DNA of 64,000 nt. Origin: Lutimonas vermicola (GTDB taxonomy: Bacteria > Bacteroidota > Bacteroidia > Flavobacteriales > Flavobacteriaceae). Position 1 is the stretch's first letter. Each line of letters begins with the position of its first letter. Below the pieces are notes generated by a model. That model was not told the DNA's origin. It saw only the letters and a program-made list of their open reading frames with translations, and did no database searches. Both the position numbers and the translations under genes were made by a program. Positions 54,836 through 63,189 of this stretch are shown one piece after another. The DNA lies in assembly GCF_038433205.1 (NCBI RefSeq), contig NZ_JBCDNA010000002.1, positions 310,001 to 374,000 of the forward strand, in the 5' to 3' direction.

Positions 54836-54875
54836 AAAAGAAAAAGACAAGGTTTAAACCTTGTCTTTTTCTTTT
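54836..54875 (+). terminator. gltBD terminator, perfect 40-bp palindrome
   Basis: Two exact 20-base complementary arms (54836-54855 and 54856-54875) meet at GGTTTAAACC. The T-rich right arm acts on the plus strand; the A-rich left arm would also work on the minus strand. It is bidirectional in form although only gltBD reaches it. Confidence 0.9.
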
Positions 54876-55071
54876 GTAAAGAGCCTGCAAATAAGACCTT
54901 ATATTGTTCAAATGTTTTAACTGAATTTTCATTTTTTTCATCGCTTTCCGAAAATGTTAAGATTATCTTCAGAATTCAAAGCTACTTTTATCCCATCAAA
55001 CCTTAAAAGGGTTAATAAACATTTGTTTAATTACCCCATCACTAAAAACTAAAGTAACCTAAAATTAAATT

Positions 55072-55950
55072 ATGATGAAAAAAATTCTTGCATTACTTGT
55101 AATGACAACTTTAATGGTGTCTTGCGTATCTAAAAAGAAATACGTCCTATTAGAGGAAGATCTAACGGAGACTAGGGGAGAATTGCAAAAGACCACCCTT
55201 GAAAAAGAAGCATTGGAAGCAAAATTTGCAAAAATTGAGAAGAGAGTTGAAGTATATAATACTCAAATCAATTCACTGCAATCTGACAATGCGAACTTGA
55301 CAGAAAGCAGCAATCAAAAAATGGATTTATTGTCTGATAACTCAGCTGTTATTTCTGAAAACATGAAAGTAAATCTTAGAGAAACTTTAGCAAAATTGCC
55401 ACCGGAGGCTTTGGAAGGAGCAAAGACCTTAAAAGATTCCATGAATATTGCTATTTCATATAAATTGAAAAAATCTATTAACGAAAATAATATTGACAAT
55501 GGTGGAGATATTGATGTAAACATCGATCAGACTGTTGTGATGATCTCTGTTGCCGACAGTTTATTATTCAGATCAGGAAGTTATAATGTAAGTTCAAAGG
55601 CACACCCATTATTAGCTAAATTAGCTGATGTTATCAATGCAGAACCAAGTATCGACGTGATGATCGAGGGTCACACTGATTCTAAGGGCATACATACAGA
55701 AGAGATCGTTGACAACTGGGACCTAAGTGTAAAAAGATCAACATCTATCGTTAGACTTCTTCAAAGTAAATACAAAGTTGATCCGGCGAGATTGATTCCT
55801 TCAGGAAGAAGTTCATATGTTCCTTTGACTGATAATTCTACTTATAAGAACAGAGCCAGAAACAGACGAACTAACATCATCATTATGCCTAACCTTAACA
55901 AATTCTTTGCCCTTATGGCAGAAGAAGAAGTGGTTAGCATCGAGAACTAA
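55072..55950 (+). CDS. OmpA-family lipoprotein with coiled coil
   Basis: A 292-residue outer-membrane lipoprotein (lipobox TLMVSC, Cys18). A coiled coil (about 25-85) is followed by an OmpA-like peptidoglycan-binding domain: VDQ-type strand near 145, IEGHTDSKG near 199 and the GRSSYVPLTDNSTYKNRARN segment near 245 with the Arg residues that contact diaminopimelate. It tethers the outer membrane to the wall, so a diaminopimelate-containing wall is expected. Confidence 0.9.
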   Translation: MMKKILALLVMTTLMVSCVSKKKYVLLEEDLTETRGELQKTTLEKEALEAKFAKIEKRVEVYNTQINSLQSDNANLTESSNQKMDLLSDNSAVISENMKVNLRETLAKLPPEALEGAKTLKDSMNIAISYKLKKSINENNIDNGGDIDVNIDQTVVMISVADSLLFRSGSYNVSSKAHPLLAKLADVINAEPSIDVMIEGHTDSKGIHTEEIVDNWDLSVKRSTSIVRLLQSKYKVDPARLIPSGRSSYVPLTDNSTYKNRARNRRTNIIIMPNLNKFFALMAEEEVVSIEN

Positions 55951-55970
55951 TCTTAGTTTTCTAATCATTT

Positions 55971-55999
55971 AAAAAGCGACCTTAAGGTCGCTTTTTTTT
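55971..55999 (+). terminator. Terminator of the OmpA-family gene
   Basis: A 26-bp palindrome (13-base arms meeting at 55983/55984) ending in a run of eight T, 20 bases after the stop. Confidence 0.9.
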
Positions 56000-56020
56000 G
56001 TCCTGACGGGAAGAAACCCA

Positions 56021-56085
56021 TCACCTCGGAGCTGAAGTGATCGGAAGTGAGCACCTCAGCTCTCATGCCCTCACCTCCGAGGTGA
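56021..56085. repeat. Inverted repeat with dispersed GTGATCGGAAGTGAG word
   Basis: Perfect 11-base arms TCACCTCGGAG (56021-56031) and CTCCGAGGTGA (56075-56085). Inside, GTGATCGGAAGTGAG matches the tandem units at 24273. The stretch to about 56110 keeps the same words in both orientations. Confidence 0.8.
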
Positions 56086-56127
56086 TGAGAATCGGGAGGT
56101 GAGAAGTAATCCCTGTAGCTTCAAAAT

Positions 56128-56166
56128 AAAAATCCGGAATAAAACAAGGTTTTATTCCGGATTTTT
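56128..56166 (-). terminator. Terminator of the dcw cluster after ftsZ
   Basis: An 18-bp perfect stem (56149-56166 with 56128-56145) with a 3-base loop; T-tracts exist on both strands. It is 20 bases from the ftsZ stop and probably serves as end of the division operon. Confidence 0.88.
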
Positions 56167-56186
56167 CCACTAACTAAAACTAAAAA

Positions 56187-58157
56187 CTAATCAACATTAT
56201 CGTGTAGGAATGAATTGTTGGAACGTAACTGAATCTCGTCATTATCGTCCGTTCCCAGGGTCATTCTTGATTTATTTTTATCTGCTTCGGATGAAGAAGG
56301 AACTTCATCAAGGTTTACGCCCATTCGCTTATAAGCAGGCTCACTTTCTATGTCATTTATATGGTGATTCAACTTATTGATGAATTTATAATTGAAATCC
56401 TTCATTTTTTTCCTTCTCATTTCGGCCCTGTTGCGTAATTCGGCAATGGTAAGATTCATCGGAGAAACGTCTTTGTCTTCAATTACTTCTTTTACATTAT
56501 TCTCAATTACTTCATCTTTGGCAATTTTCAACTCAAAATGCATTTCCTCTTCATCTCCTTTTTCTGCGTCTGATATACTTTTTAATGTATTGATCTCAGA
56601 AGCAAATTCATCTTCTAGTGTATGGCGAATTGTATCGTCATTTAAAGGAGCAGCACTTGGTTCTGGCTTAATCAATTCAAGCCCTACAATTTCAATATCA
56701 TTGATATTAAAATTTTTAAGAGTCTTCACCTCCTTAACTTCTTCTTTTTGAATATTCTGAATTGGCAGGTCAAACGTAAAAGAAAACTGGTTCTCACTAT
56801 CTTCGTCTAAAGAGTCATCCACTTCAGCTTTTGGAGTAATATTGGTAATCTCATAATTGTCTTCAACCTTATCAGCCTTTATATAATCAAATTGAACTGA
56901 CATATCATTTACGTCCTCCTGAACAGATGATTGCGGTTTTACCTCTTCATAAGTCACCACCTGGTCTTTTATGTCATTGTCAGTAGTTGGAGGTTTTACT
57001 GCTTCTTCTGACTTAACTGTCTTTGCTTCTTCTATAAAATCCTCTTCATGCAATATATGTCTGGTAACTTTTTTTTCGGGGGCAACAGGTTCAGATTTAG
57101 CAACGTGCTTGACCTCTCTCTCCTCAACAAGATTGTGTACGATCTTTTTTGATTCAATTTTAGATATCTCGCTCTGTTGCTCAGGATTGAATCCAGTGGC
57201 AATAATAGTTACAGCTATCGCATCGCCTAGTGCTTCATCTTCACCGACACCCATGATGATATCCACATTGGTTTTAGCCTCCGACTGAATATAATCATTG
57301 ATCTCTCCAATCTCATCAATAGTCACTTCAGAAGTACCGGATACAATTAATAACAATACATTTTTTGAACCTTCTATTTTATTATCATTTAAAAGTGGTG
57401 AATCCAGCGCCTTGGTAATTGCATTTTGCGCGCGATTAGAACCAGATGCCTGGGCAGATCCCATAATAGCGGTTCCACTGTTTGACAAAACGGTCTTGGC
57501 ATCCCTTAAATCGATATTCTGAGTATAGTGATGCGTGATCACTTCGGCAATTCCTGTGGCAGCCGTTGATAATACTTCATCTGCTTTTGAAAAACCGGCC
57601 TTAAACCCTAAATTACCGTAAACCTCTCTTAATTTATTGTTATTGATCACCACCAATGAGTCTACATGGGACCTTAATTTTTCAATACCCAATTGCGCCT
57701 GTTCATTTCTCATTTTTCCTTCAAATGAAAATGGAATAGTTACAATCCCAACTGTCAAAATATCGAGGTCTTGAGCAATTTTGGCAATTACCGGAGCAGC
57801 CCCGGTTCCTGTACCACCTCCCATTCCAACAGTAATAAACAACATTTTGGATTTAGTATTCAGCATGTTTTTGATATCCTCCATGCTTTCCATAGCAGAC
57901 TGCTCTCCGATTTCGGGATTTGCCCCTGCACCTAAACCTTCGGTCAAAGTTGCGCCAAGCTGAATTTTATAGGGAACAGGACTGCTTTGAAGCGCCTGGG
58001 CATCAGTATTACAAACAACAAAATCAACACCTTTAATGCCTTTGTTGTACATGTGATTGATAGCATTACTTCCGCCACCACCTACTCCAATTACTTTGAT
58101 AACATTGGATTGATTCTTTGGTAAATCAAAAGATAGATTACTAAATTCTAAACTCAT
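56187..58157 (-). CDS. ftsZ: Cell division GTPase FtsZ, long-tailed
   Basis: Tubulin homologue that forms the Z ring. The GTPase core (about 1-330) has GGGGSNAINHM near 26, the tubulin signature GGGTGTGAAPVIAK near 114, and the T7 synergy loop NVDIIMGVGEDEALGDAI near 295. The 656-residue length is almost twice that of E. coli FtsZ because of an acidic, repetitive linker of about 300 residues, a Bacteroidota feature. It ends in the conserved tail EIQLRSNNSFLHDNVD that should bind FtsA. It follows ftsA at 30 bases. Confidence 0.97.
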   Translation of the reverse strand: MSLEFSNLSFDLPKNQSNVIKVIGVGGGGSNAINHMYNKGIKGVDFVVCNTDAQALQSSPVPYKIQLGATLTEGLGAGANPEIGEQSAMESMEDIKNMLNTKSKMLFITVGMGGGTGTGAAPVIAKIAQDLDILTVGIVTIPFSFEGKMRNEQAQLGIEKLRSHVDSLVVINNNKLREVYGNLGFKAGFSKADEVLSTAATGIAEVITHHYTQNIDLRDAKTVLSNSGTAIMGSAQASGSNRAQNAITKALDSPLLNDNKIEGSKNVLLLIVSGTSEVTIDEIGEINDYIQSEAKTNVDIIMGVGEDEALGDAIAVTIIATGFNPEQQSEISKIESKKIVHNLVEEREVKHVAKSEPVAPEKKVTRHILHEEDFIEEAKTVKSEEAVKPPTTDNDIKDQVVTYEEVKPQSSVQEDVNDMSVQFDYIKADKVEDNYEITNITPKAEVDDSLDEDSENQFSFTFDLPIQNIQKEEVKEVKTLKNFNINDIEIVGLELIKPEPSAAPLNDDTIRHTLEDEFASEINTLKSISDAEKGDEEEMHFELKIAKDEVIENNVKEVIEDKDVSPMNLTIAELRNRAEMRRKKMKDFNYKFINKLNHHINDIESEPAYKRMGVNLDEVPSSSEADKNKSRMTLGTDDNDEIQLRSNNSFLHDNVD

Positions 58158-58187
58158 AACTAAATTTTTATTTTTGGGGTTGTATTG

Positions 58188-59486
58188 TTATTCAGCGTTA
58201 TCTAAAAAATCTCTAAATTTTTCGCCCCATTTCTCAAAAATGGTTTTCTTCGAAACCTCTTGTGACTCGGGATTTTTTTTATACGATTCTTCTTCAATTT
58301 CGGTTACGATCGTATTTCTTTTTTCGTTTTCTTTTAAACCTTTCATTAAAAGTCCCACAACTGTGGCATATAAAGGACTAGACAATTCACTGTCCGAATT
58401 ACTTGCCAAGTGCTCATTGGGATATCCAATACGGGTGTCCATTCCCGTAATGTATTCAACCAATTGTTTTATATGCTTCAATTGTGCGCCACCACCGGTA
58501 AGTACAATACCTGCAATAAGCTTCTTCTTGCTTTCTTCATGTCCGTAATTCTTAATTTCCAAGAAAACCTGCTCTACGATTTCAACAACTCTGGCATGTA
58601 TAATCTTTGATAAATTCTTTAGGGTTATTTCTTTGGGCTCTCTGCCTCGTAATCCGGGAATCGAAACAATCTCGTTATCCTTATTCTCACCCGGCCATGC
58701 TGATCCGAATTTGGTCTTTAGCAATTCAGCCTGCTTTTCTATGATGGAACAACCTTCCTTAATATCTTCAGTAATCACGTTTCCTCCAAAAGAGATGACT
58801 GCAGTATGTCTGATGATCCCATCTTTAAAAATAGCCAGATCAGTGGTACCACCCCCTATATCAATGAGTGCCACTCCCGCTTCTTTTTCTTCCTGGCTTA
58901 AAACAGCGTCGGCTGAAGCCAAGGGTTCGAGGGTAATATTTCCCAACTGAAGCCCTGCGCTTTTAATACATCTCCCAATATTCCTTATTGAGGATACCTG
59001 ACCAACAACAACGTGGAAATTTGCTTCCAATCTTCCTCCGTACATTCCTATTGGTGTTTTGATTTCGGCCTGTCCGTCTACTTTGAAATCCTGAGGTAAT
59101 ACATGTATGATTTCCTCTCCGGGCAACATGACCAGTTTATACACCTGATTGATCAACCTTTCAATATCTTCCTCATCGATCACCTTGTCAGAATTTGGAC
59201 GGGTGATATAGTCACTGTGATGTAAACTTCTTATGTGCTGGCCCGCAATCCCAACCACAACTGTACCGATTTTTTCTCCGGAAGCGCTTTCAGCCTCGTC
59301 AACAGATTGCTGTATGGATTGTATGGTTTGGGTTATATTATTGACAACTCCTCTGTGAACGCCGAGACTTTTGGCCTTACCGGTTCCCAGAACCTCAATT
59401 TTGCCATAAGCATCCTGCTTCCCGACCATCGCAACTATTTTTGTAGTTCCGATATCTAAACCCACTGCTATATTCTTATTGTCCAT
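58188..59486 (-). CDS. ftsA: Cell division protein FtsA
   Basis: Actin-like membrane tether of the Z ring, 432 residues. ATPase motifs GLDIGTTKIVAMVG (phosphate 1, about 9), DIGGGTTDLAIF (phosphate 2, near 208) and GIVLTGGGAQLKH (adenosine, near 328) are present. The C-terminal amphipathic helix lies in KWGEKFRDFL. It follows ftsQ at 5 bases. Confidence 0.96.
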   Translation of the reverse strand: MDNKNIAVGLDIGTTKIVAMVGKQDAYGKIEVLGTGKAKSLGVHRGVVNNITQTIQSIQQSVDEAESASGEKIGTVVVGIAGQHIRSLHHSDYITRPNSDKVIDEEDIERLINQVYKLVMLPGEEIIHVLPQDFKVDGQAEIKTPIGMYGGRLEANFHVVVGQVSSIRNIGRCIKSAGLQLGNITLEPLASADAVLSQEEKEAGVALIDIGGGTTDLAIFKDGIIRHTAVISFGGNVITEDIKEGCSIIEKQAELLKTKFGSAWPGENKDNEIVSIPGLRGREPKEITLKNLSKIIHARVVEIVEQVFLEIKNYGHEESKKKLIAGIVLTGGGAQLKHIKQLVEYITGMDTRIGYPNEHLASNSDSELSSPLYATVVGLLMKGLKENEKRNTIVTEIEEESYKKNPESQEVSKKTIFEKWGEKFRDFLDNAE

Positions 59487-59491
59487 AATAT

Positions 59492-60220
59492 TTATTTTTC
59501 ACAAACAATTTGATTGTAAAATTTTAAGTTTATTGTTTTATAGTCTGTAATCGTGCTATCCAACATTATTTTTTGATAAAATACCTTTAGCTTCGCAATT
59601 TTTTCTTCCATTCGGGACAAATCTCCAAAAATGATCTTTTGGTCTCCAATCCTGGTCTTCAGTTCGAACTGATGTTTCTTTGTGCCTTCAATCTGGTCAA
59701 TGCCTATGATCTGCTTCTTTAAAAAATCATCATTTCTTATGGTATTCGACAAGGTGATCAGCTCGAACCCTTCTATCCCCGAAATTGTATCAGTGGTTAT
59801 AGGAACCCTGGCAGAATAATTATCAGATAATGGCATTTTGATGCCTAGTTTATCGTAATAATAGGTTTCCGATTCATTCGCTACTCTTAAAACTGGTGTT
59901 CTTTGTGTAATTATCGCCCCTAAATCCCCACTTAATGTTAGAAAAATCTCAGCGTTTTCAATCATTTCATTGCGCTGCAGGAATCCTTCTAAGTTATTCA
60001 AATTTATATTTTCTTTCGATTGATTTTTATAGGCCTCCAAATTTTGTATTAACAACTTATTAACTGTTTCATAGCTTACAAAAAGATTCTCCCCATTCTC
60101 AAAAATCACCTTAACTTCTTTGTTGCTTTTTTTTGAATTTCTTACAGCGGCAAAACCGTATAAAAACACAATCACAAACGTGAGTAGTAAAAATTTAATA
60201 ATGGTATTGTATTTTTTCAT
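59492..60220 (-). CDS. ftsQ: Cell division protein FtsQ/DivIB
   Basis: A 242-residue bitopic protein with one N-terminal helix (FLLLTFVIVFLYGFAAV), a POTRA-like region (about 35-110) and the FtsQ beta domain (GIKMPLSDNYSARVP near 130). It recruits later division proteins in the periplasm. The gene follows the hairpin interval where murC is expected. Confidence 0.9.
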   Translation of the reverse strand: MKKYNTIIKFLLLTFVIVFLYGFAAVRNSKKSNKEVKVIFENGENLFVSYETVNKLLIQNLEAYKNQSKENINLNNLEGFLQRNEMIENAEIFLTLSGDLGAIITQRTPVLRVANESETYYYDKLGIKMPLSDNYSARVPITTDTISGIEGFELITLSNTIRNDDFLKKQIIGIDQIEGTKKHQFELKTRIGDQKIIFGDLSRMEEKIAKLKVFYQKIMLDSTITDYKTINLKFYNQIVCEK

Positions 60221-60237
60221 TCTTTTTGTTTTAAAAA

Positions 60238-60292
60238 AACTATGACTACCTTTTAAATAATCCCCTCACTATTTAAGAGGGTAGCCATAGTT
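60238..60292 (-). terminator. Long hairpin with T-tract between murG and ftsQ
   Basis: Arms of 22-23 bases (60238-60259 and 60270-60292) pair with one mismatch, one bulge and one G-T pair around a 10-base loop. Read on the minus strand the stem runs into seven T (60239-60233). It therefore looks like a transcription terminator or attenuator inside the dcw cluster, in the 95-base gap where murC normally sits. Confidence 0.7.
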
Positions 60293-60315
60293 ACCAAAGT
60301 ATTTAGCACATAATT

Positions 60316-61407
60316 CTATTTTAATATTTTTTCGACCTCATCCGCTATCTGCTTTGTAGCATCCGGCAGGGCCAGCTTTTTAATGTTTTGACTCAGGGAA
60401 ATTTGTTTTTGCTCATCTCCCAGTAATTGTTCGATCACCTCAGGCAACCTGCTGATTTCACTTTCCTTCAATAAAATGGCTGCCTTCAGATCGGTTACCG
60501 ATTTGGCATTTTTTGTTTGATGATCTTCAGCTACATTCGGTGAAGGAATAAAAATCACTGGCTTGCCAACGATACAAAGTTCAGAGATGGATCCGGCACC
60601 TGCCCTGCTGATCAATATATCTGCAGCTGCATATAACAGATCCATTCGTTGAATAAATTCAATTACCTGAACTCCCTCGATCTCGCTATACTTCTTGTAT
60701 TCCTGATAATATAGTTTACCAGACTGCCAGATCACCTGAACATCATTTTTCAGAATTGTTTGTATGTATTTTTCCAAAGCCTGATTGATAGCTCTGGCAC
60801 CAAGGCTTCCACCCATAATTACCAGTGTCTTTTTATCAGGATTTAACTTAAAATGACGCAAGGCTTCTTCTCTTTTTCTCTCTATATCCAAAAGGTCCTG
60901 ACGAACGGGATTTCCCGTTTTGATCAATTTTTCAGCCGGGAAATATTTCTCCAAACCGTCATATGCCACGCATATTTTATTCACCTTTTTCGCGAGTATT
61001 TTGTTTGTAATTCCCGGATAAGAATTTTGTTCCTGAATCAAACTTGGAATATGTTTCTTATTCGCCATATACAATGTTGGACCCGAAGCAAATCCTCCTG
61101 TTCCGATGACCACATTCGGTTTAAATTTTGTAATAATCCTGTTAGCCTTCAGCAAACTCGATATCAGTTTAAACGGAAAGCTTAAATTCTTAAGGCTAAG
61201 GCTTCGCTGTAATCCGGTTATATTCAAACCCTTGATCTCATAGCCCAGTTGTGGCACTTTTTCCATTTCCATCCTTCCCTCGGCACCCACAAATAAAAAT
61301 TTAGAATCAGGGTGCCTTTCCTTGAGCTCATTCGCAATAGCTATGGCCGGATAAATATGTCCTCCGGTACCTCCTCCGCTTAGCAGTATGTTAACCGATT
61401 GCTTCAT
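60316..61407 (-). CDS. murG: UDP-GlcNAc transferase MurG
   Basis: Makes lipid II from lipid I at the inner membrane. The 363-residue GT28 enzyme has GGGTGGHIYPAIAIA near 10-24, GTGGFASGP near 100 and SRAGAGSISELCIVGKP near 263. It overlaps ftsW by 17 bases. Confidence 0.96.
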   Translation of the reverse strand: MKQSVNILLSGGGTGGHIYPAIAIANELKERHPDSKFLFVGAEGRMEMEKVPQLGYEIKGLNITGLQRSLSLKNLSFPFKLISSLLKANRIITKFKPNVVIGTGGFASGPTLYMANKKHIPSLIQEQNSYPGITNKILAKKVNKICVAYDGLEKYFPAEKLIKTGNPVRQDLLDIERKREEALRHFKLNPDKKTLVIMGGSLGARAINQALEKYIQTILKNDVQVIWQSGKLYYQEYKKYSEIEGVQVIEFIQRMDLLYAAADILISRAGAGSISELCIVGKPVIFIPSPNVAEDHQTKNAKSVTDLKAAILLKESEISRLPEVIEQLLGDEQKQISLSQNIKKLALPDATKQIADEVEKILK

Positions 61408-62596
61408 GTAATATATCTAAAGGGTTTTCAATTTCGTCCTTTTGCTTACCTGTGACGATCTCTTTATCAGAAGCGCTTACGCTTAATACGATTCCTATGG
61501 CAAAACAAGTCATCCAGATAGATGTTCCTCCCGTGCTTATCAATGGCAATGGCTGACCGGTTACCGGGAAAAGCCCGACGGCTACTCCCATATTGATCAT
61601 GGCCTGAAATATGATAGGCAAACCCACTCCTAAACAGAGCAATGTTCCAAAAATCGTGGTTGATTTGGTAGCGATGATTACGATCCTGAACAATAGTCCC
61701 AGGAAGAATAAAATGATCAGAATAGCCCCTATCAATCCAAATTCTTCTCCAATGATGGCATAGATGAAATCTGAAGATGATTGCGGAAGGAAATTCTTTT
61801 GAACGCTCTTTCCCGGTCCCTTTCCGTAAATCTCACCTGATGCTATCGCAATTTTAGCCTTTTCGGCCTGATAGTTATCTTCAGATTCGCCGGAAGCAAA
61901 ATTCTCAATTCGACTTGACCAGGTGTTGATACGTGTATTTTTCATCGCTTCCGGAAAAGCCTTGGCAGTAAGAATGAATAAAACCAAACTCAAAACTCCG
62001 ACTCCCAAAATAGTCGCTATGAATTTCACAGGATATCCGCCGAGAAACGAGAGTAAGACCACCATAAAAAAAGTGATTGCCGTTGTAGAAAAGTTGGCAG
62101 GCAATATCAGTATAAGAACAAGGCCCACAGGCATCCACATATACAGGAAGCTTTCCTTAAAGGTTATCTCTTTTTCTTTGTTCCGGGCAAGATACCTCGC
62201 TACGTAAATCATTAAGACCACAGCGGCCAGCGTCGAGGTCTGGAACCCAATACCTATAAACGGAATACTGATCCATCTGCTGGCATTCGCCCCGTCGATA
62301 ACCGTTCCCTGTGTAAGGGTATAGACCAGAAGCAAAATAACCACAGGAAGCATCAAAACAGATAAGCCGCTAAAGTATCTGTAAGGTACTTTGTGAGTTG
62401 TATATACAATAACAAATCCGAGCAGTAAAAGAATAGCATGCTTTAAAAGATACCCAAGTGTTGACCCTTTTCCGGCTACATATACAAGATTGGTACTTGC
62501 GCTGTAAACCGGAAGGAAAGAAAATATGGCCAGAACAGCTATGATAGCCCAAATGGTTTTATCTCCTTTAATATTGTCAAAAAATCTTGTCAGCAT
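61391..62596 (-). CDS. ftsW: SEDS glycosyltransferase FtsW
   Basis: Septal peptidoglycan polymerase, 401 residues and about ten helices. SEDS features are present: GANASRWISIPFIGIGFQTS near 97 and PLISTGGTSIW near 353, with an Asp-type catalytic region before FIYAIIGEEFGL near 283. It lies 15 bases after the murD remnant and overlaps murG. Confidence 0.95.
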   Translation of the reverse strand: MLTRFFDNIKGDKTIWAIIAVLAIFSFLPVYSASTNLVYVAGKGSTLGYLLKHAILLLLGFVIVYTTHKVPYRYFSGLSVLMLPVVILLLVYTLTQGTVIDGANASRWISIPFIGIGFQTSTLAAVVLMIYVARYLARNKEKEITFKESFLYMWMPVGLVLILILPANFSTTAITFFMVVLLSFLGGYPVKFIATILGVGVLSLVLFILTAKAFPEAMKNTRINTWSSRIENFASGESEDNYQAEKAKIAIASGEIYGKGPGKSVQKNFLPQSSSDFIYAIIGEEFGLIGAILIILFFLGLLFRIVIIATKSTTIFGTLLCLGVGLPIIFQAMINMGVAVGLFPVTGQPLPLISTGGTSIWMTCFAIGIVLSVSASDKEIVTGKQKDEIENPLDILHEAIG

Positions 62597-62611
62597 CCCT
62601 ATGTTTTCAAT

Positions 62612-63160
62612 TTATAATTGCCTTACTGCTTCTTTAAATTTCTTACCTCTTTCTTCGTAATTTTCTGCTGTGTTCTCGCAAGCTCCCGCAGGTGAAAAAA
62701 GAACCGTTTCACCTTCCCTGCAAAGTTTATATGCGATCTTGACAGCATCCTGTATACTTGTTGTCTCGATCATGAAATCCACAACGTTGCCGAATGTTTC
62801 AATAAGCTTGTCATTATTATTGCTCAAACAAATAATGGCATTGACTTTTTCATTGACAAGTGGCAGCAACATGTCATAATCATTTTCAGCATCCACACCT
62901 CCAACGATCCAGATGGTTGTATTTTCCATACTGTCCAAAGCATAAAAAGTTGCATTGACATTTGACGCTTTTGAATCATTCACATACTGAGATCCGTTGA
63001 TCGTCAAAACTTTCTCAAGCCTGTGCTCTTCATTCTCAAAATCAGAAAGACAATTTCGAATGGTTTCCTTTCTCACTCTCATCAAATCAGACAAGGTGCT
63101 GGATGCCATAGCATTCTTTACATTAAAATTGGTTTGTAAAGCAAAAGATGAAATACTCAT
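62612..63160 (-). CDS. murD: MurD C-terminal domain only: truncated, motif-degenerate murD
   Basis: In the normal place of murD, but only 182 residues instead of about 445. The visible part matches the end of the central domain and the whole C-terminal domain (NVKNAMASSTL, EHRLEKVLTINGSQYVNDSK, ENYEERGKKF). The N-terminal UDP-binding Rossmann domain and the central domain with its GSNGKT-type P-loop are absent; only 29 bases separate it from mraY. Signature residues have changed: G-x-H-N reads T-N-F-N, GGVDKG reads GGVDAE, and SPACASFD reads SPAGACEN. It cannot act as an ATP-dependent ligase alone. The frame is intact and well placed, so it may be translated; remnant, new role or assembly deletion are all possible. 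Confidence 0.85.
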   Translation of the reverse strand: MSISSFALQTNFNVKNAMASSTLSDLMRVRKETIRNCLSDFENEEHRLEKVLTINGSQYVNDSKASNVNATFYALDSMENTTIWIVGGVDAENDYDMLLPLVNEKVNAIICLSNNNDKLIETFGNVVDFMIETTSIQDAVKIAYKLCREGETVLFSPAGACENTAENYEERGKKFKEAVRQL

Positions 63161-63189
63161 GTAGTTTCTATTTAATTGTTATTGTTGAA

